DNA of 64,000 bases from Aquabacterium sp029268225 (GTDB taxonomy: Bacteria; Pseudomonadota; Gammaproteobacteria; Burkholderiales; Burkholderiaceae_C), in NCBI RefSeq assembly GCF_037482285.1, contig NZ_JBBEYB010000017.1:8954-72953 (forward strand), given 5' to 3'. Of the stretch, positions 35,358 through 45,076 are shown piece by piece. Numbering within the stretch: position 1 is the first letter of the stretch; each line of letters opens with the position of its first letter. Under the pieces are notes generated by a model. The model searched no databases and had not been told where the DNA came from. It worked only from the letters and a program-made list of their open reading frames with translations. The translations under genes and the position numbers were made by a program.

Positions 35358-37868
35358 ATGACCCACACCACCGCTCTCGCGCTCCCGCCCCAAGAGGCCT
35401 CCGTTGACGTCCTGCTGGAGAAGTACGCCGAGCCCGGTGAGACCTCGGTCGATGACGTGCGCCGCCGCGTCGCCAAGGGTCTGGCCACCATCGAAAAGAC
35501 CCCGCAAGCTCAGCAGAAGTGGGAAGCCACCTTCTACGAAGCCCAGCGTGACCTGGGCGTGGTGATGGGCGGGCGCATCAACGCCGCCGCCGGCCTGGCC
35601 GACACCGCCGCCACCCTGATCAACTGCTTCGTGCAACCGGTGGGCGACGCGATGATCGGCGCCGACGGTCAGATCGGCATCATGGACGCCGCCTCGCAGG
35701 CCGCCGAAACCATGCGCCGTGGCGGTGGCGTGGGCTACAACTTCAGCGCCATCCGTCCCAAGGGCGGCTGGGTCAAGAAGACCAACTCGCGTGCCTCGGG
35801 CCCGGTCAGCTTCATGAAGGTGTTCGACCAGGTCTGCCAGACGGTCGAATCCGCCGGCGCCCGCCGTGGCGCGCAGATGGGCGTGCTCAACGTCTCGCAC
35901 CCCGACATCGAGGATTTCATCGTCGCCAAGCGCACGCCCGGCACCCTGAACAACTTCAACGTGTCGGTCGGCATCGTCGAAGGCTTCATGGAAGCCCTGG
36001 CCGCCGACGGCGACTGGGAACTGGTGCACGCCGCCCAGCCTCACCCCGAAGTACCCGACACCTACCAGCGCGAAGACGGCCTGTGGGTCTACAAGGTGGT
36101 CAAGGCCCGCCACCTGTGGGACACCATCATGAAGTCGACCTACGACTTCGCCGAGCCTGGCGTGCTCTTCCTCAACCGCATCAACGAGGAAAACAACCTC
36201 GCCTACTGCGAAACCATCGAGGCCACCAACCCCTGCGGCGAGCAGGCCCTGCCCGCCTACGGCTGCTGCGACCTGGGCTCGATCAACCTGGTCAGCCACG
36301 TGCGCAACGCCTTCGAGCCGAACGCCAGCTTTGACTTCGCCTCCTTCGAGCAAGGCATTGCCGTGGCCGTGCGCATGCTCGACAACGTGCTGGACGCCAC
36401 CGTGTGGCCGCTGAAAGAGCAAGGCACCGAGTCGGCCGCCAAGCGCCGCATCGGCCTGGGCTTCCTGGGCCTGGGCGACGCCCTGGTGATGATGGGCCTG
36501 CGCTACGACAGCCCCGAAGGCCGTGACATGGCTGCCAAGATTTCGGCCACGCTGCGCGACGCCGCCTACACTGCCTCGGTGGAGCTGGCCAAGGAACGCG
36601 GCCCCTTCCCGCTGTTCAACGCCGACCAGTACCTCAACACCGGTGCGTTCGCCAAGCGCCTGCCCGAGAAGCTGCGCAAGGAGATCCGCAAGCACGGCCT
36701 GCGCAACTCGCACCTGCTGTCGATCGCGCCCACCGGCACCATCACGCTGGCTTTTGCCGACAACGCCACCAACGGCATCGAGCCTGCCTTCTCGTGGACC
36801 TACAACCGCAAGAAGCGCATGCCCGACGGCGGCCACCGCATCTACGCCGTGGAAGACCACGCCTACCGCGTCTACCTGAGCCGTGGCGGTGACCCCAAGA
36901 ACCTGCCCGACGCCTTCGTGTCGGCCCAGGACATGAGCGCCATCGCCCACGTGGAAATGGTCGCGGCCGTGGCCCCCTTCATCGACGCGGCCATCTCCAA
37001 GACCATCAACGTCCCAGCCGACTACCCCTTCGCCGACTTTGCCGACCTGTACCTGCAGGCCTACCGCATGGGCCTGAAGGGCATCACCACCTACCGCCCC
37101 AACGCCACACTGGGCGCCGTGCTGTCGGTGGACACGCCCGCTGCCGCACCGGCCGCAGGCACCGCTCCGGCTGGCGCGGGTCGCAACGACGACGATCCGC
37201 TGCGCAAGCAGTTCGACTCGCGTCCGATGGGCGACCTCGAAGGCATCACCTCCAAGGTCGAGTACATGACGTTTGAGGGCAAGCAGGCCGTCTACGTCAC
37301 CGTGAACTTCCTGCGCGTGCAAGGCACGATCGACGGCAAGGAAGTCACCATCGAGCGCCCGATCGAGTTCTTCATCCCCGGCGGCCAGACCTCGGACGGC
37401 CAGCAGTGGATCACCTCGAGCATGCGCCTGCTGTCGATGGTGGGTCAGTCCGGTGGCTCGGTGGCCAAGGCCGTCGCCTCGATGCGCAAGGTGGTGTGGG
37501 ACAAGGGGCCGGTCCGCTTCGGCATGATCGAGCGCGCCGACGGCACCGTGGCCCCGCGCTTCCACGACTCCGACGTGGCCGCCATCGGCTTCGCGCTGCA
37601 GCAGATCCTGGCCAAGCGTGGCTTCCTGGACGCCGAAGGCAACCAGGTCCCGGCCCTGCAACTGGCCGCCCGCCTGGCACGCCGTGACGAAGAGCTGGGC
37701 CACCACCTGCAGCCCACCGACTACAGCATCACGGCGTCGAGCGGCAACAACGGCCACACCGTGCCCAACTCGGGCAAGAAGTGCCCCGAGTGCGGCGCGC
37801 ATGAAATGCACAAGGTCGACGGCTGCATGAAGTGCGCCAACTGTGGCGCCATCGGCAGCTGCGGCTGA
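35358..37868 (+). CDS. nrdJ: Adenosylcobalamin-dependent ribonucleotide reductase, class II
   Basis: An 836-residue NrdJ that reduces ribonucleotides to deoxyribonucleotides using adenosylcobalamin to generate the active-site thiyl radical; it is oxygen-independent. The N-terminal Cys in LINCFVQP and the core NPCGEQALPAYGCC supply N291, C293 and E295 in the radical/substrate triad. SIAPTGTITLAFADNATNGIEPAFSW is the phosphate-binding loop region. A C-terminal Cys-rich tail (KCPECGAHEMHK, CMKCANCG) forms the reductant-shuttling zinc-like module. The long upstream in-frame extension to 35241 lacks a ribosome site. A strong terminator follows. Monocistronic. Confidence 0.96.
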   Translation: MTHTTALALPPQEASVDVLLEKYAEPGETSVDDVRRRVAKGLATIEKTPQAQQKWEATFYEAQRDLGVVMGGRINAAAGLADTAATLINCFVQPVGDAMIGADGQIGIMDAASQAAETMRRGGGVGYNFSAIRPKGGWVKKTNSRASGPVSFMKVFDQVCQTVESAGARRGAQMGVLNVSHPDIEDFIVAKRTPGTLNNFNVSVGIVEGFMEALAADGDWELVHAAQPHPEVPDTYQREDGLWVYKVVKARHLWDTIMKSTYDFAEPGVLFLNRINEENNLAYCETIEATNPCGEQALPAYGCCDLGSINLVSHVRNAFEPNASFDFASFEQGIAVAVRMLDNVLDATVWPLKEQGTESAAKRRIGLGFLGLGDALVMMGLRYDSPEGRDMAAKISATLRDAAYTASVELAKERGPFPLFNADQYLNTGAFAKRLPEKLRKEIRKHGLRNSHLLSIAPTGTITLAFADNATNGIEPAFSWTYNRKKRMPDGGHRIYAVEDHAYRVYLSRGGDPKNLPDAFVSAQDMSAIAHVEMVAAVAPFIDAAISKTINVPADYPFADFADLYLQAYRMGLKGITTYRPNATLGAVLSVDTPAAAPAAGTAPAGAGRNDDDPLRKQFDSRPMGDLEGITSKVEYMTFEGKQAVYVTVNFLRVQGTIDGKEVTIERPIEFFIPGGQTSDGQQWITSSMRLLSMVGQSGGSVAKAVASMRKVVWDKGPVRFGMIERADGTVAPRFHDSDVAAIGFALQQILAKRGFLDAEGNQVPALQLAARLARRDEELGHHLQPTDYSITASSGNNGHTVPNSGKKCPECGAHEMHKVDGCMKCANCGAIGSCG

Positions 37869-37885
37869 TCACCTCAGCGTGATGC

Positions 37886-37910
37886 AAAAGGGGCGCTGCG
37901 GCGCCCCTTT
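37886..37910. terminator. Strong terminator between nrdJ and the MFS gene
   Basis: A perfect 10-bp stem (AAAGGGGCGC/GCGCCCCTTT) with a TGCG loop lies between convergent genes and reads as A/T-flanked on both strands, so it may act bidirectionally. Confidence 0.85.
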
Positions 37911-37928
37911 GTGCGTCTGGATGCGCCC

Positions 37929-39158
37929 TCAGCGCCAGGCCTGCGCCACCCGCGCATGCGTGGGCCGGCGGTCCAGCCAGGCCACCAGGGCCACGCAGCC
38001 CAGCGCCGACAACACGGTGCCGATGCCAAAGGCCCAGGCGTAACCCCAGGCATCGCCGATCAGACCGCCCACCACCCCGCCCAGGCTGCCCACCCCCACC
38101 ACCACACTGGCCAGCAAGGTGAAGTCCGTGCCGGCATGGTCGGGATCGGACGCGTCCATCATCAAGGCGAACAGCGCCACCGTGGCCATCGTGCCGACCA
38201 CGCCCTCGGCCACCGTGGCCCACCACAGCCAGCCCATGCCGCCCCAGCCCAGCGCGATCGCCAGGTACAGCACAAAGGTCAGCGACTGGCCCAACCCCGT
38301 CCACAGCATGGCGGTGCGCCGGTTCACCCGCACCATCAAGAGCCCACCCAGGACCGCCCCCAACAGGCTGGCACCGGAGCCCACGGCGCCCTTCATCAGC
38401 GCAATCGTCTCCTTGCTGGCGCCCTGGTCACTGACAAAGGGCGTGATCAGGCTGCTGACCATCTGATCGCCCAGACGAAAGCACACCACCAGCGCGGCAC
38501 ACGCCAGCATGCCCGGCGTCAGAGCCCGGTGCCACCAGCCCAGGGCCAGTTGCCCGAGCGTCGGATGCGGCAGCGCCATGTCGCTCGCCTGTGGATGGGC
38601 CGGGCGCGTCGGCTCCTGCATGCGCCACACCGGCCAGGTGCTCAGCGCCAGCAAGGCCGCCATCACGACGAACACCCACCGTCCATCGCTGCGCGCCCAC
38701 AGCCACAACAGACCCCCCCCCCCCAGAATCATGCCAAGGCGATAAGCCCCCACCTGGATGGCATTGGCCAGGCCTCGTTCACGCGCCGCCAACAGGCGCA
38801 CGGCCAGGCCATCGGTCACAATGTCCTGCGTGGCAGCCAGCAGGTTGAACACCAGCACGGCCAGCAGCAGGCCCTGGTGGGTGGGGCTCAGGTCCAAGGC
38901 GGCCAAGACCAGCGCCGCCACCACCGAGGCCCCTTGCAAACCCAGCAACCAGGTGCGACGCGCGCCGTGATGATCCACCCAGGGCGCCCACAGGAACTTG
39001 AGCAACCAGGGCAAAGCCAACACCTGCAAGAGCCCGATGGCCGTGAGCGACCAACCCGCCTCACGCATCAACACCGGCAAGGCCAAGGTGAAAAAGCCAA
39101 AGGGCAGCCCCTGGGCGGCGTACAGACTGGACAGCAAGGCAAGGGGGTGGCGTGACAT
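37929..39158 (-). CDS. MFS permease, AmpG-like
   Basis: A 409-residue transporter with about 12 membrane helices. The N-terminal LYAAQGLPFGFFTLALPVLMREAGWSLTAIGLL and LPWLLKFLWAPWVDHHG, and the internal FNLLAATQDIVTDGLAVRLL, are typical of the AmpG/PAT and RhtX-like permease branch, which carries muropeptides or siderophores. The central VCFRLGDQMVSSLITPFVSDQG also fits. The substrate cannot be decided; AmpG would recycle anhydro-muropeptides such as those released by the lytic transglycosylase at the left edge. Start 39158 matches the family N-terminus, and the longer frame is ignored. Confidence 0.85.
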   Translation of the reverse strand: MSRHPLALLSSLYAAQGLPFGFFTLALPVLMREAGWSLTAIGLLQVLALPWLLKFLWAPWVDHHGARRTWLLGLQGASVVAALVLAALDLSPTHQGLLLAVLVFNLLAATQDIVTDGLAVRLLAARERGLANAIQVGAYRLGMILGGGGLLWLWARSDGRWVFVVMAALLALSTWPVWRMQEPTRPAHPQASDMALPHPTLGQLALGWWHRALTPGMLACAALVVCFRLGDQMVSSLITPFVSDQGASKETIALMKGAVGSGASLLGAVLGGLLMVRVNRRTAMLWTGLGQSLTFVLYLAIALGWGGMGWLWWATVAEGVVGTMATVALFALMMDASDPDHAGTDFTLLASVVVGVGSLGGVVGGLIGDAWGYAWAFGIGTVLSALGCVALVAWLDRRPTHARVAQAWR

Positions 39159-39333
39159 GGGCCCGGGACGAAGATCGCAACCCTGGCATGGTGGCAGATT
39201 CTGTGATGCGCGCACGGGCACCCGAAATCCGCCACGATTTCTCGGATTTCGGACATGCGGGGGCTGTGCAAGCCGCGGGCGTGGTGGCAAGCTGAGCAGC
39301 ATGTAAGCAGGTGTGACGCGTGCAGGAGGTGCC

Positions 39334-39915
39334 ATGAAGCGTTCCTCGACACTCCGCCGACTCGGCTGGGCTTGGGCCGCCACGGTTTGCGTGGGCAGCG
39401 CCAGCGCAGCCTGGATGCCCGATGCGCCGGAATCGGACAGCTGGACGGCCTTGCCCCCCTCGCCGGTGACCGCGCTCGTGCATGCGGAAGCCGCCTGCAG
39501 CAGCGCCACCCTCGGCGAAGCGGTGCAACTCATCTATGCGCACGATGCGCCCGAACAGGCATGGGCCCTGGCGCAGCGTTGCACCCAGGAAGCGCGCCAA
39601 CAAGGTCACGCCGTCAAACGCCTGATCGCCGTGCGCATCCAGGCGCTGATCGCCATGCGCTTTCGGGATCTGGAGACCCTGCAGGCCGCCGGCCAAGCCC
39701 TGATCGAGCAGCGTGTCTTGCCCGAGTACGTCCCCGATGGTCACATGTGCCTGGCGTTCACCTGTCTGGCCCAGGGCGACACCCAGTGCGCCCGCACCCA
39801 CCTGACCCAGGCCCGCGCCCAGTTCACCGCCTTGCAGATTCCGCATGCCCTGGACCAGCTGGTGCCTCTGGAGCAGGCCCTGCTGCACATGGAGGCCGCC
39901 GACCCCTCACCCTGA
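39334..39915 (+). CDS. Exported protein of unknown function
   Basis: A 193-residue protein with a signal peptide (KRSSTLRRLGWAWAATVCVGSASA, cleavage after ASA). The mature part is mostly helical with Ala-rich stretches (AVQLIYAHDAPEQAWALAQRCTQEARQQGHAVKRL, CLAQGDTQCARTHLTQARAQF) that resemble TPR/Sel1-type helical pairs, and four Cys that could form disulfides in the periplasm. A strong AGGAGG site precedes ATG 39334. No family name is recognised. Confidence 0.65.
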   Translation: MKRSSTLRRLGWAWAATVCVGSASAAWMPDAPESDSWTALPPSPVTALVHAEAACSSATLGEAVQLIYAHDAPEQAWALAQRCTQEARQQGHAVKRLIAVRIQALIAMRFRDLETLQAAGQALIEQRVLPEYVPDGHMCLAFTCLAQGDTQCARTHLTQARAQFTALQIPHALDQLVPLEQALLHMEAADPSP

Positions 39916-39955
39916 CAGGACAAGCACCACGGTGTGTGCGCCGTGGGGCCTGGCC

Positions 39956-40285
39956 TCACAGTGGCTCGTCGCTGTCGGGCATGGGGTAAGAGTCGGCCTT
40001 GTAGTTGGGGCCCTTCATCAGCATGACGATGCCGCAACCGATGGCCACCGTCAGCACCAGGGTCCAGTGCAGGATGACCAGGCCGATCATGATGAACTCG
40101 AAGCGCATGACGGCGGGATCGCGGGCGCCATTGGGCTGCTCAGGATAGAACAGCCAGGTGGCTCCGGCCAGCACCAGGGGCAGCGCAGTGCCCACGGCCC
40201 AGATCCAGGGCAGCTTCTTCCAGATGGCCCACTCCCACCCCGCGGGGGAGCGGATCGAGTGCGGGTCTTTCTTGAGCCAGGACAT
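39956..40285 (-). CDS. Two-helix membrane protein of unknown function
   Basis: A 109-residue protein with two membrane helices (about 28-46, LPWIWAVGTALPLVLAGATWLF, and 65-85, IGLVILHWTLVLTVAIGCGIVML) and a short acidic C-terminus rich in Pro, Asp and Ser. The start ATG 40285 has an AAGG-type site. It is convergent with the preceding exported-protein gene and divergent from the lipoprotein gene. It resembles conserved hypothetical proteins of Burkholderiales, but I cannot give a role. Confidence 0.65.
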   Translation of the reverse strand: MSWLKKDPHSIRSPAGWEWAIWKKLPWIWAVGTALPLVLAGATWLFYPEQPNGARDPAVMRFEFIMIGLVILHWTLVLTVAIGCGIVMLMKGPNYKADSYPMPDSDEPL

Positions 40286-40401
40286 GCCTTGATTGGGCCA
40301 CAAAGGGCCAAGCCTGTCGCCAATTGTTCAAGAAACAGTCACGGCATTTTCACGACAGCCACCTACCTTCCGACGGTTTGTTCCACTTTGTGACTGCCGT
40401 C

Positions 40402-42723
40402 GTGAAAAAAACCGCTTCCGCCCTCGCTGCCAGCCTCGCGTTGTCCACCCTTCTGGTCGCCTGCGGAGGGGGCGGTGACGACACCCCGTCCGTCCCCAAG
40501 GTGGCCGCCTCGGTCAGCGACGACACCCAGTTCTTCAACCGCGTGGCCACCTTCGCCGTGTGCGCCCAAATCGGCTCCTCGTGCGAAACCCGCGAGGCCA
40601 CCGCCGCCGAAATCGTGGCAGCCAGCACCGACGGCATGACCCTGATCTACACCAACAGCCCAAAGGACGAAGTGGGCTTCGTGGACATCACCGACCCCTC
40701 GGCCCCGCAAGCACTGGGCGCCCTGGCCATGGGTGGCGAACCCACCTCCATCACGGTGCAAGGCAACCACGCGCTGATCGCAGTCAACACCTCCGCCAGC
40801 TTCACCGCCCCCTCGGGCAAGCTGGTGGTCGTCGACATCGCCACGCGCACGGTGGTGCATGAGATCGCCCTGGGCGGCCAGCCCGATTCGATCGCCATCA
40901 GCAAGGATGGCAAATACGTGGCCGTCGTGATCGAGAACGAGCGCGACGAAGACGCCGGTGACGGGCGCCCCGCCCAACTGCCGGGCGGCAAGCTGGTGAT
41001 CGTCGACGCGGTCGGCGCCCCGGCCACCTGGAAGACACGTGACGTGGCGCTGGGCAACCTGGCCATGCGCTTCCCCACCGACCCCGAACCCGAATACGTC
41101 TCCATCAACGACAACAACGTGGCCGTGGTCACCTTGCAAGAGAACAACCACATCGTGCTCGTGGACCTGGCCACAGGCCAGCTGACCCGCGACTTCAGCG
41201 CCGGCACGGTCTCTCTGACCCAGATCGACCTGACCGATGCCCCCCGCCCCAACCAGGTGAGCCTGACCGAAAGCCTGAGCGACCGCCTGCGCGAGCCCGA
41301 CGGCGTCACCTGGGTCTCTACCACTCAGTTCGTCACCGCCAACGAAGGCGACCTGGACGGCGGCAGCCGTGGCTTCACCCTGTTCAACACCGACGGCAGC
41401 GTGGCCTACGACGCGGGCAACACGATGGAGCACCTGATGGCGCGCATCGGCCACACCAACGACAAGCGCTCGGATGCCAAGGGCAACGAGCCCGAGAACG
41501 TGGCCAGCGGCCGTTTTGACCGTACCGATTACCTGTTCGTGGCGTCCGAGCGCTCCAGCGTGCTGGCCGTGTACGACCTGAGCCAGGCCAATGCCCCGGC
41601 CCTCAAGCAGGTGCTGCCCTCGGCCCAGGCGCCGGAAGGGGTGCTGACCATCCCGTCTCGCAATCTGGTCATCACCGCCAGCGAAGAGACCAACCCCGTC
41701 TCGGGCGGCCCGGCCGTGTTCGCCGCCCTCAACATCTACCAGTACCAGAAGGCCCCGGCCCAGTACCCCACCATCGCATCGGTCAACCGCACCGACGGCA
41801 CCCCGATCCCCTGGTCGGCCCTGTCCGGCCTGGCGGCCGCGCCCACCGGCTCGCTCGTGTACGCGGTGGACGACGCCTTCTTCCGTGGCAACCGCATTTT
41901 CGAGATCGACACCAGCGTCAAGCCCGCCAGACTGCAGCGTGAGATCCGCATCACCGACCCGAATGGCCTGATCGCCGGCCTGGCCACCAGCCTGCCGGAC
42001 ACCCCCAGCGGCAGCACCTTCGACGACGCCGACCTGGCCGCCCTGGTCAACAACGCCGACAAGAGCGTCAACATCGATCCCGAAGGCATCGCCATCGCCT
42101 CCAGCGGCGGCTTCTGGATTGCCTCGGAAGGCGCGGTCGGCAAAAGCGCCAACCTGATCTTCAAGGTCTCGGCCACCGGGGTCATCGAAGACATCATCCA
42201 GTTGCCTGCGGACGTCAATGCCAAGCAGACCAGCAATGGCTACGAAGGCATTGCCGAAGCCGACGGGAAGCTCGTGGTGGCCTTCCAGCGCACCTGGACT
42301 GGCGACACGCATCCGCGCATCGGCGTGTACGACCTGGCCACCCAGACCTGGTCCTTCCTGTTCTACCCGCTGGACCTGCCCACCTCGCCCAACGGCGGCT
42401 GGGTCGGCTTGTCGGAAATCATGGCGCTGGGCAACAACCGCTTCGCCGTGATCGAGCGTGACAACCAGGCAGGCCCCGATGCCACCGTCAAGAAGATCTA
42501 CCGCATCGACCTGACCGGCAAGGCCGACGGCAGCGTGCTGAGCAAGACCCTGGTGCGCGACCTGCTGCCCGACCTGCGCGCCACCAAGGGCCATGTGCTG
42601 GAGAAAATCGAAGGCCTGGCCCGCCTGGCCAATGGCGACGTCTACATCGTCAACGACAACGACGGCGTGGACCTGGGCAGTGGTGAAACCCAGCTGATCA
42701 AGCTGGGCAAGATCTTCAACTGA
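40402..42723 (+). CDS. Large lipoprotein with beta-propeller and phytase/esterase-like C-terminus
   Basis: A 773-residue exported lipoprotein. The GTG at 40402 gives KKTASALAASLALSTLLVAC, a textbook lipobox signal with Cys followed by GGGGDD; the ATG at 40324 would add an unlikely N-terminal extension. The N-terminal two thirds show propeller-like repeats (TLIYTNSPKDEVGFVDITD, GKLVVVDIATRTVVHEIALGG, IVLVDLATGQLTRDF, LFVASERSSVLAVYDL). The C-terminal part (INIDPEGIAIASSGGFWIASEG-like region, GYEGIAEADGKLVVAFQRTW, EKIEGLARL) matches the esterase-like domain of the phytase family. It may dephosphorylate or bind periplasmic substrates; the substrate is unknown. A terminator follows. Confidence 0.85.
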   Translation: MKKTASALAASLALSTLLVACGGGGDDTPSVPKVAASVSDDTQFFNRVATFAVCAQIGSSCETREATAAEIVAASTDGMTLIYTNSPKDEVGFVDITDPSAPQALGALAMGGEPTSITVQGNHALIAVNTSASFTAPSGKLVVVDIATRTVVHEIALGGQPDSIAISKDGKYVAVVIENERDEDAGDGRPAQLPGGKLVIVDAVGAPATWKTRDVALGNLAMRFPTDPEPEYVSINDNNVAVVTLQENNHIVLVDLATGQLTRDFSAGTVSLTQIDLTDAPRPNQVSLTESLSDRLREPDGVTWVSTTQFVTANEGDLDGGSRGFTLFNTDGSVAYDAGNTMEHLMARIGHTNDKRSDAKGNEPENVASGRFDRTDYLFVASERSSVLAVYDLSQANAPALKQVLPSAQAPEGVLTIPSRNLVITASEETNPVSGGPAVFAALNIYQYQKAPAQYPTIASVNRTDGTPIPWSALSGLAAAPTGSLVYAVDDAFFRGNRIFEIDTSVKPARLQREIRITDPNGLIAGLATSLPDTPSGSTFDDADLAALVNNADKSVNIDPEGIAIASSGGFWIASEGAVGKSANLIFKVSATGVIEDIIQLPADVNAKQTSNGYEGIAEADGKLVVAFQRTWTGDTHPRIGVYDLATQTWSFLFYPLDLPTSPNGGWVGLSEIMALGNNRFAVIERDNQAGPDATVKKIYRIDLTGKADGSVLSKTLVRDLLPDLRATKGHVLEKIEGLARLANGDVYIVNDNDGVDLGSGETQLIKLGKIFN

Positions 42724-42747
42724 CCCTGCTCAACGCCTCCACACCAT

Positions 42748-42772
42748 GCGCCCGGCCCGTCCGGGCGCTTTT
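42748..42772 (+). terminator. Intrinsic terminator after the lipoprotein gene
   Basis: An 8-bp GC stem (GCGCCCGG/CCGGGCGC) with a 5-base loop is followed by TTTTC. Confidence 0.85.
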
Positions 42773-42910
42773 CATTGGCGCGTCAGCCGGCACACACATC
42801 CAAGACAAACATTTCGACTTTATCTTCAAATTCACAAAATAATTTCTGATTTTCTCGATGCGTTGAAATTCGTATGCTGGGGCTCCGTGTGATCTTCAAT
42901 GGAGTTTTCC

Positions 42911-43369
42911 ATGCGCAGCTACCGTCGCAACAGCCCCGAATCCGCCGCCCGCATCGTGAGCATGATCCTGCTGGCTGACTGCCATGTCAGCCGCGATGAG
43001 ATGGAGGCCCTCAAGCACCATGACATCCCCCACCGCCTCGACCTGAGCCATCCGCACTTCATGCTGGTGACGCAGCAGTTGTGCGATGACCTGCGCACCT
43101 TCTCCGAGATCCCCTGGCAAGGTGCGCAGGCCCTGCCCACCGCCAGCTGGCACGCCATGCTCGACGAAATCGACGACAGCGGCCTGCGGCTGATCCTGCT
43201 TGATCTGTGTGCCACCCTGGTCGAGTGTGACCATCACATTGCCGTGGACGAGCAGACCCTGGTTCACAGCATGGCCGACCACTGGCACCTGCCGCGCCCG
43301 GTGTGGCGGCATCGGGCGCGGCCTCAACCCAGCACGGCGAAAAGCACGCCTGCGCTGGTCATGTGCTGA
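42911..43369 (+). CDS. TerB-like helical protein
   Basis: A 152-residue protein with a TerB/tellurite-resistance-like pattern: SAARIVSMILLADCHVSRDEMEALK near the N-terminus and LILLDLCATLVECDHHIAVDEQTLVHSMADHW in the C-terminal half. Both are acidic-hydrophobic helices with conserved D(C/H)HVS/DHHIA turns. Such proteins may bind metal through the acidic and His residues; the function is unknown. Start 42911 has a GGAG site (ATG 42899 is possible). An A/T-rich stretch of about 100 bases precedes it and probably contains its promoter. Confidence 0.65.
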   Translation: MRSYRRNSPESAARIVSMILLADCHVSRDEMEALKHHDIPHRLDLSHPHFMLVTQQLCDDLRTFSEIPWQGAQALPTASWHAMLDEIDDSGLRLILLDLCATLVECDHHIAVDEQTLVHSMADHWHLPRPVWRHRARPQPSTAKSTPALVMC

Positions 43370-43396
43370 ACCAGCGTCAGGGCTCGAACGCCATGG

Positions 43397-45049
43397 TCAA
43401 GGCGCCACCTTGCGCTTGATCGCCTGCGCCAGCGGCTGCGGCAGACTGCCCAGGGCGTTGAGCACGTGCGGCAGCACCTTGAGCTTCAGCCCGGTGTAGG
43501 CATTGGGCACCACCGCCTCGATCAGGTGCGGTCCTGGCGTGCGCAGCGCGTTCTCCAGCGCACGGTTGAACTCTTCGGCCGTGGTGGCGCGCACCGCCTG
43601 CACGCCCATGCCCTGGGCCAGTTGGACGAAATCCAGGCCGGGGTTGCCAATGTCCAGCTGCGAGCGGGCCTTGTCGCCCTTGCCGGTGGCACCCACCCGC
43701 TGCAACTCCATGTTCAAGATGGCGTAGGACTTGTTGTTGAAGATGATGCTCGTGACGTTGAGCTGCTCGCGAGCCATCGTCCACAAGGCCTGAACCGTGT
43801 ACATGGCCGAGCCGTCACCGGACAAAGCCAGCACCGGGCGATCTGGACAGGCAATGGCCGCCCCCACCGCATTGGGCAAACCCTGGCCAATGGCCCCGCC
43901 CGTCAAGGTGATCACATCGTGACGGGGCGCGCCACGCGTGAAGCTGGGCAGCTTCACACCCGAGGTCTGGGCCTCGTCCACAATGACCGCCCGCTCAGGC
44001 AGCAGGGCCCCGATGGCCTGGCACACCTTCTCCGCGCTCAGTTCGCCACTGGGCAGCTCGGGGCGCTGGGGCGCTTGCAGTTCGGGCGTGGCGGCTTGTG
44101 CACCCAGCTGCGCCACCAGCTTCTCCAGACTGCCCAGGGCATCTTGCTCGAAGGTGGCCAAATGGTGCACCGTGCAGCCCTCGGGCACCAGATCGCTGGC
44201 CTTGCCGGGGTAGGCGAAGAAGGACACGGGCGACTTGGCGTCCACCAGCACCAGGTGCTTCAAACCGGCCAACTGGGTCGAAGCCAACTCGGCCAGGTAG
44301 GCAATGCGCTCGACATGCGGCAGGCCCGCACCGCGCTCGATGCGGGTAGGGAACACCTCGGCGTAAAGCTTGGCCCCGGATTTCGCGGCAATGCGGGCGG
44401 CCGCCATCAGAGCGGGCTCGCGCAAGGCACGCGCGCCCAGCAACAGCGCGGTCTTGCCACCGCCTTGCAGGGCCTGCGCAATGGCCGCCACCACCGCATC
44501 ATCGGCCACTGGCGGGACCGTCAGTGTTGGCATGGGGGCCGGCACGCCGCCCTCGCTCCACGACACATCGGCCGGCAGGATCAAGGTGGCCACCTGGCCG
44601 GGTGGGCCCATCGAGGCTGCCACCGCCTCCACCGCGTCCTGACACAGCGCCGCGGTGCTCTGCGAGGTGCGCACCCACTTCGATACATTGCGCGCCACCG
44701 TCTCGATGTCGGACTGCAACTGTGCGTCGTACTGAACATGGTGGGTCGCATGGTCGCCCACGATGTTGACGACCGGCACACGCCCCTTGCGGGCGTTGTG
44801 CAAGTTGGCCAGGCCATTGCCCAGGCCGCAGCCCAGGTGCAGCAGCGTGGCGGCCGGCTTGTCCGCCATGCGCGCATAGCCATCGGCCGCGCCGGTGGCC
44901 ACGCCCTCGAACAGCGTCAGCACAGCGCGCATGCGGGGCTCGTGATCCAAGGCGGCCACGAAGTGCATCTCCGAGGTGCCGGGATTGCTGAAACACACGT
45001 CCACCCCGGCATCGGCCAGGGTCTTCATCAAAGCTTGCGCACCATTCAT
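43397..45049 (-). CDS. Thiamine-diphosphate enzyme, acetolactate-synthase-like
   Basis: A 550-residue ThDP enzyme. The N-terminal Pyr domain has FSNPGTSEMHFVAAL and LFEGVATGAADGYAR, whose Glu activates the cofactor. The C-terminal PP domain has the metal/ThDP motif GDGSAMYTVQALWTMAREQLNVTSIIFNNKSY. It resembles the 'acetolactate synthase large subunit-like' group rather than true IlvB (no FAD-binding features are apparent and no regulatory subunit is nearby), so a 2-oxoacid decarboxylase or aldehyde lyase activity is as likely. It is the last gene of the leftward catabolic run, with a GAGGAGA site. Confidence 0.88.
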   Translation of the reverse strand: MNGAQALMKTLADAGVDVCFSNPGTSEMHFVAALDHEPRMRAVLTLFEGVATGAADGYARMADKPAATLLHLGCGLGNGLANLHNARKGRVPVVNIVGDHATHHVQYDAQLQSDIETVARNVSKWVRTSQSTAALCQDAVEAVAASMGPPGQVATLILPADVSWSEGGVPAPMPTLTVPPVADDAVVAAIAQALQGGGKTALLLGARALREPALMAAARIAAKSGAKLYAEVFPTRIERGAGLPHVERIAYLAELASTQLAGLKHLVLVDAKSPVSFFAYPGKASDLVPEGCTVHHLATFEQDALGSLEKLVAQLGAQAATPELQAPQRPELPSGELSAEKVCQAIGALLPERAVIVDEAQTSGVKLPSFTRGAPRHDVITLTGGAIGQGLPNAVGAAIACPDRPVLALSGDGSAMYTVQALWTMAREQLNVTSIIFNNKSYAILNMELQRVGATGKGDKARSQLDIGNPGLDFVQLAQGMGVQAVRATTAEEFNRALENALRTPGPHLIEAVVPNAYTGLKLKVLPHVLNALGSLPQPLAQAIKRKVAP

Positions 45050-45076
45050 GGTGTTCTCCTCGTTGTCGGTCTGATG

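Noticed and set aside
35238..37811. Long open frame antisense to nrdJ
   Set aside because: It has no family character, and its length is explained by the third-base GC bias of nrdJ on the opposite strand.
40286..40401. Pho-box-like TCACG/CAGTCA repeats before the lipoprotein gene
   Set aside because: The repeats do not show the regular 11-base PhoB spacing.
40363..42594. Antisense frame over the lipoprotein gene
   Set aside because: Valine/glycine-rich shadow without motifs; no ribosome site at its start.
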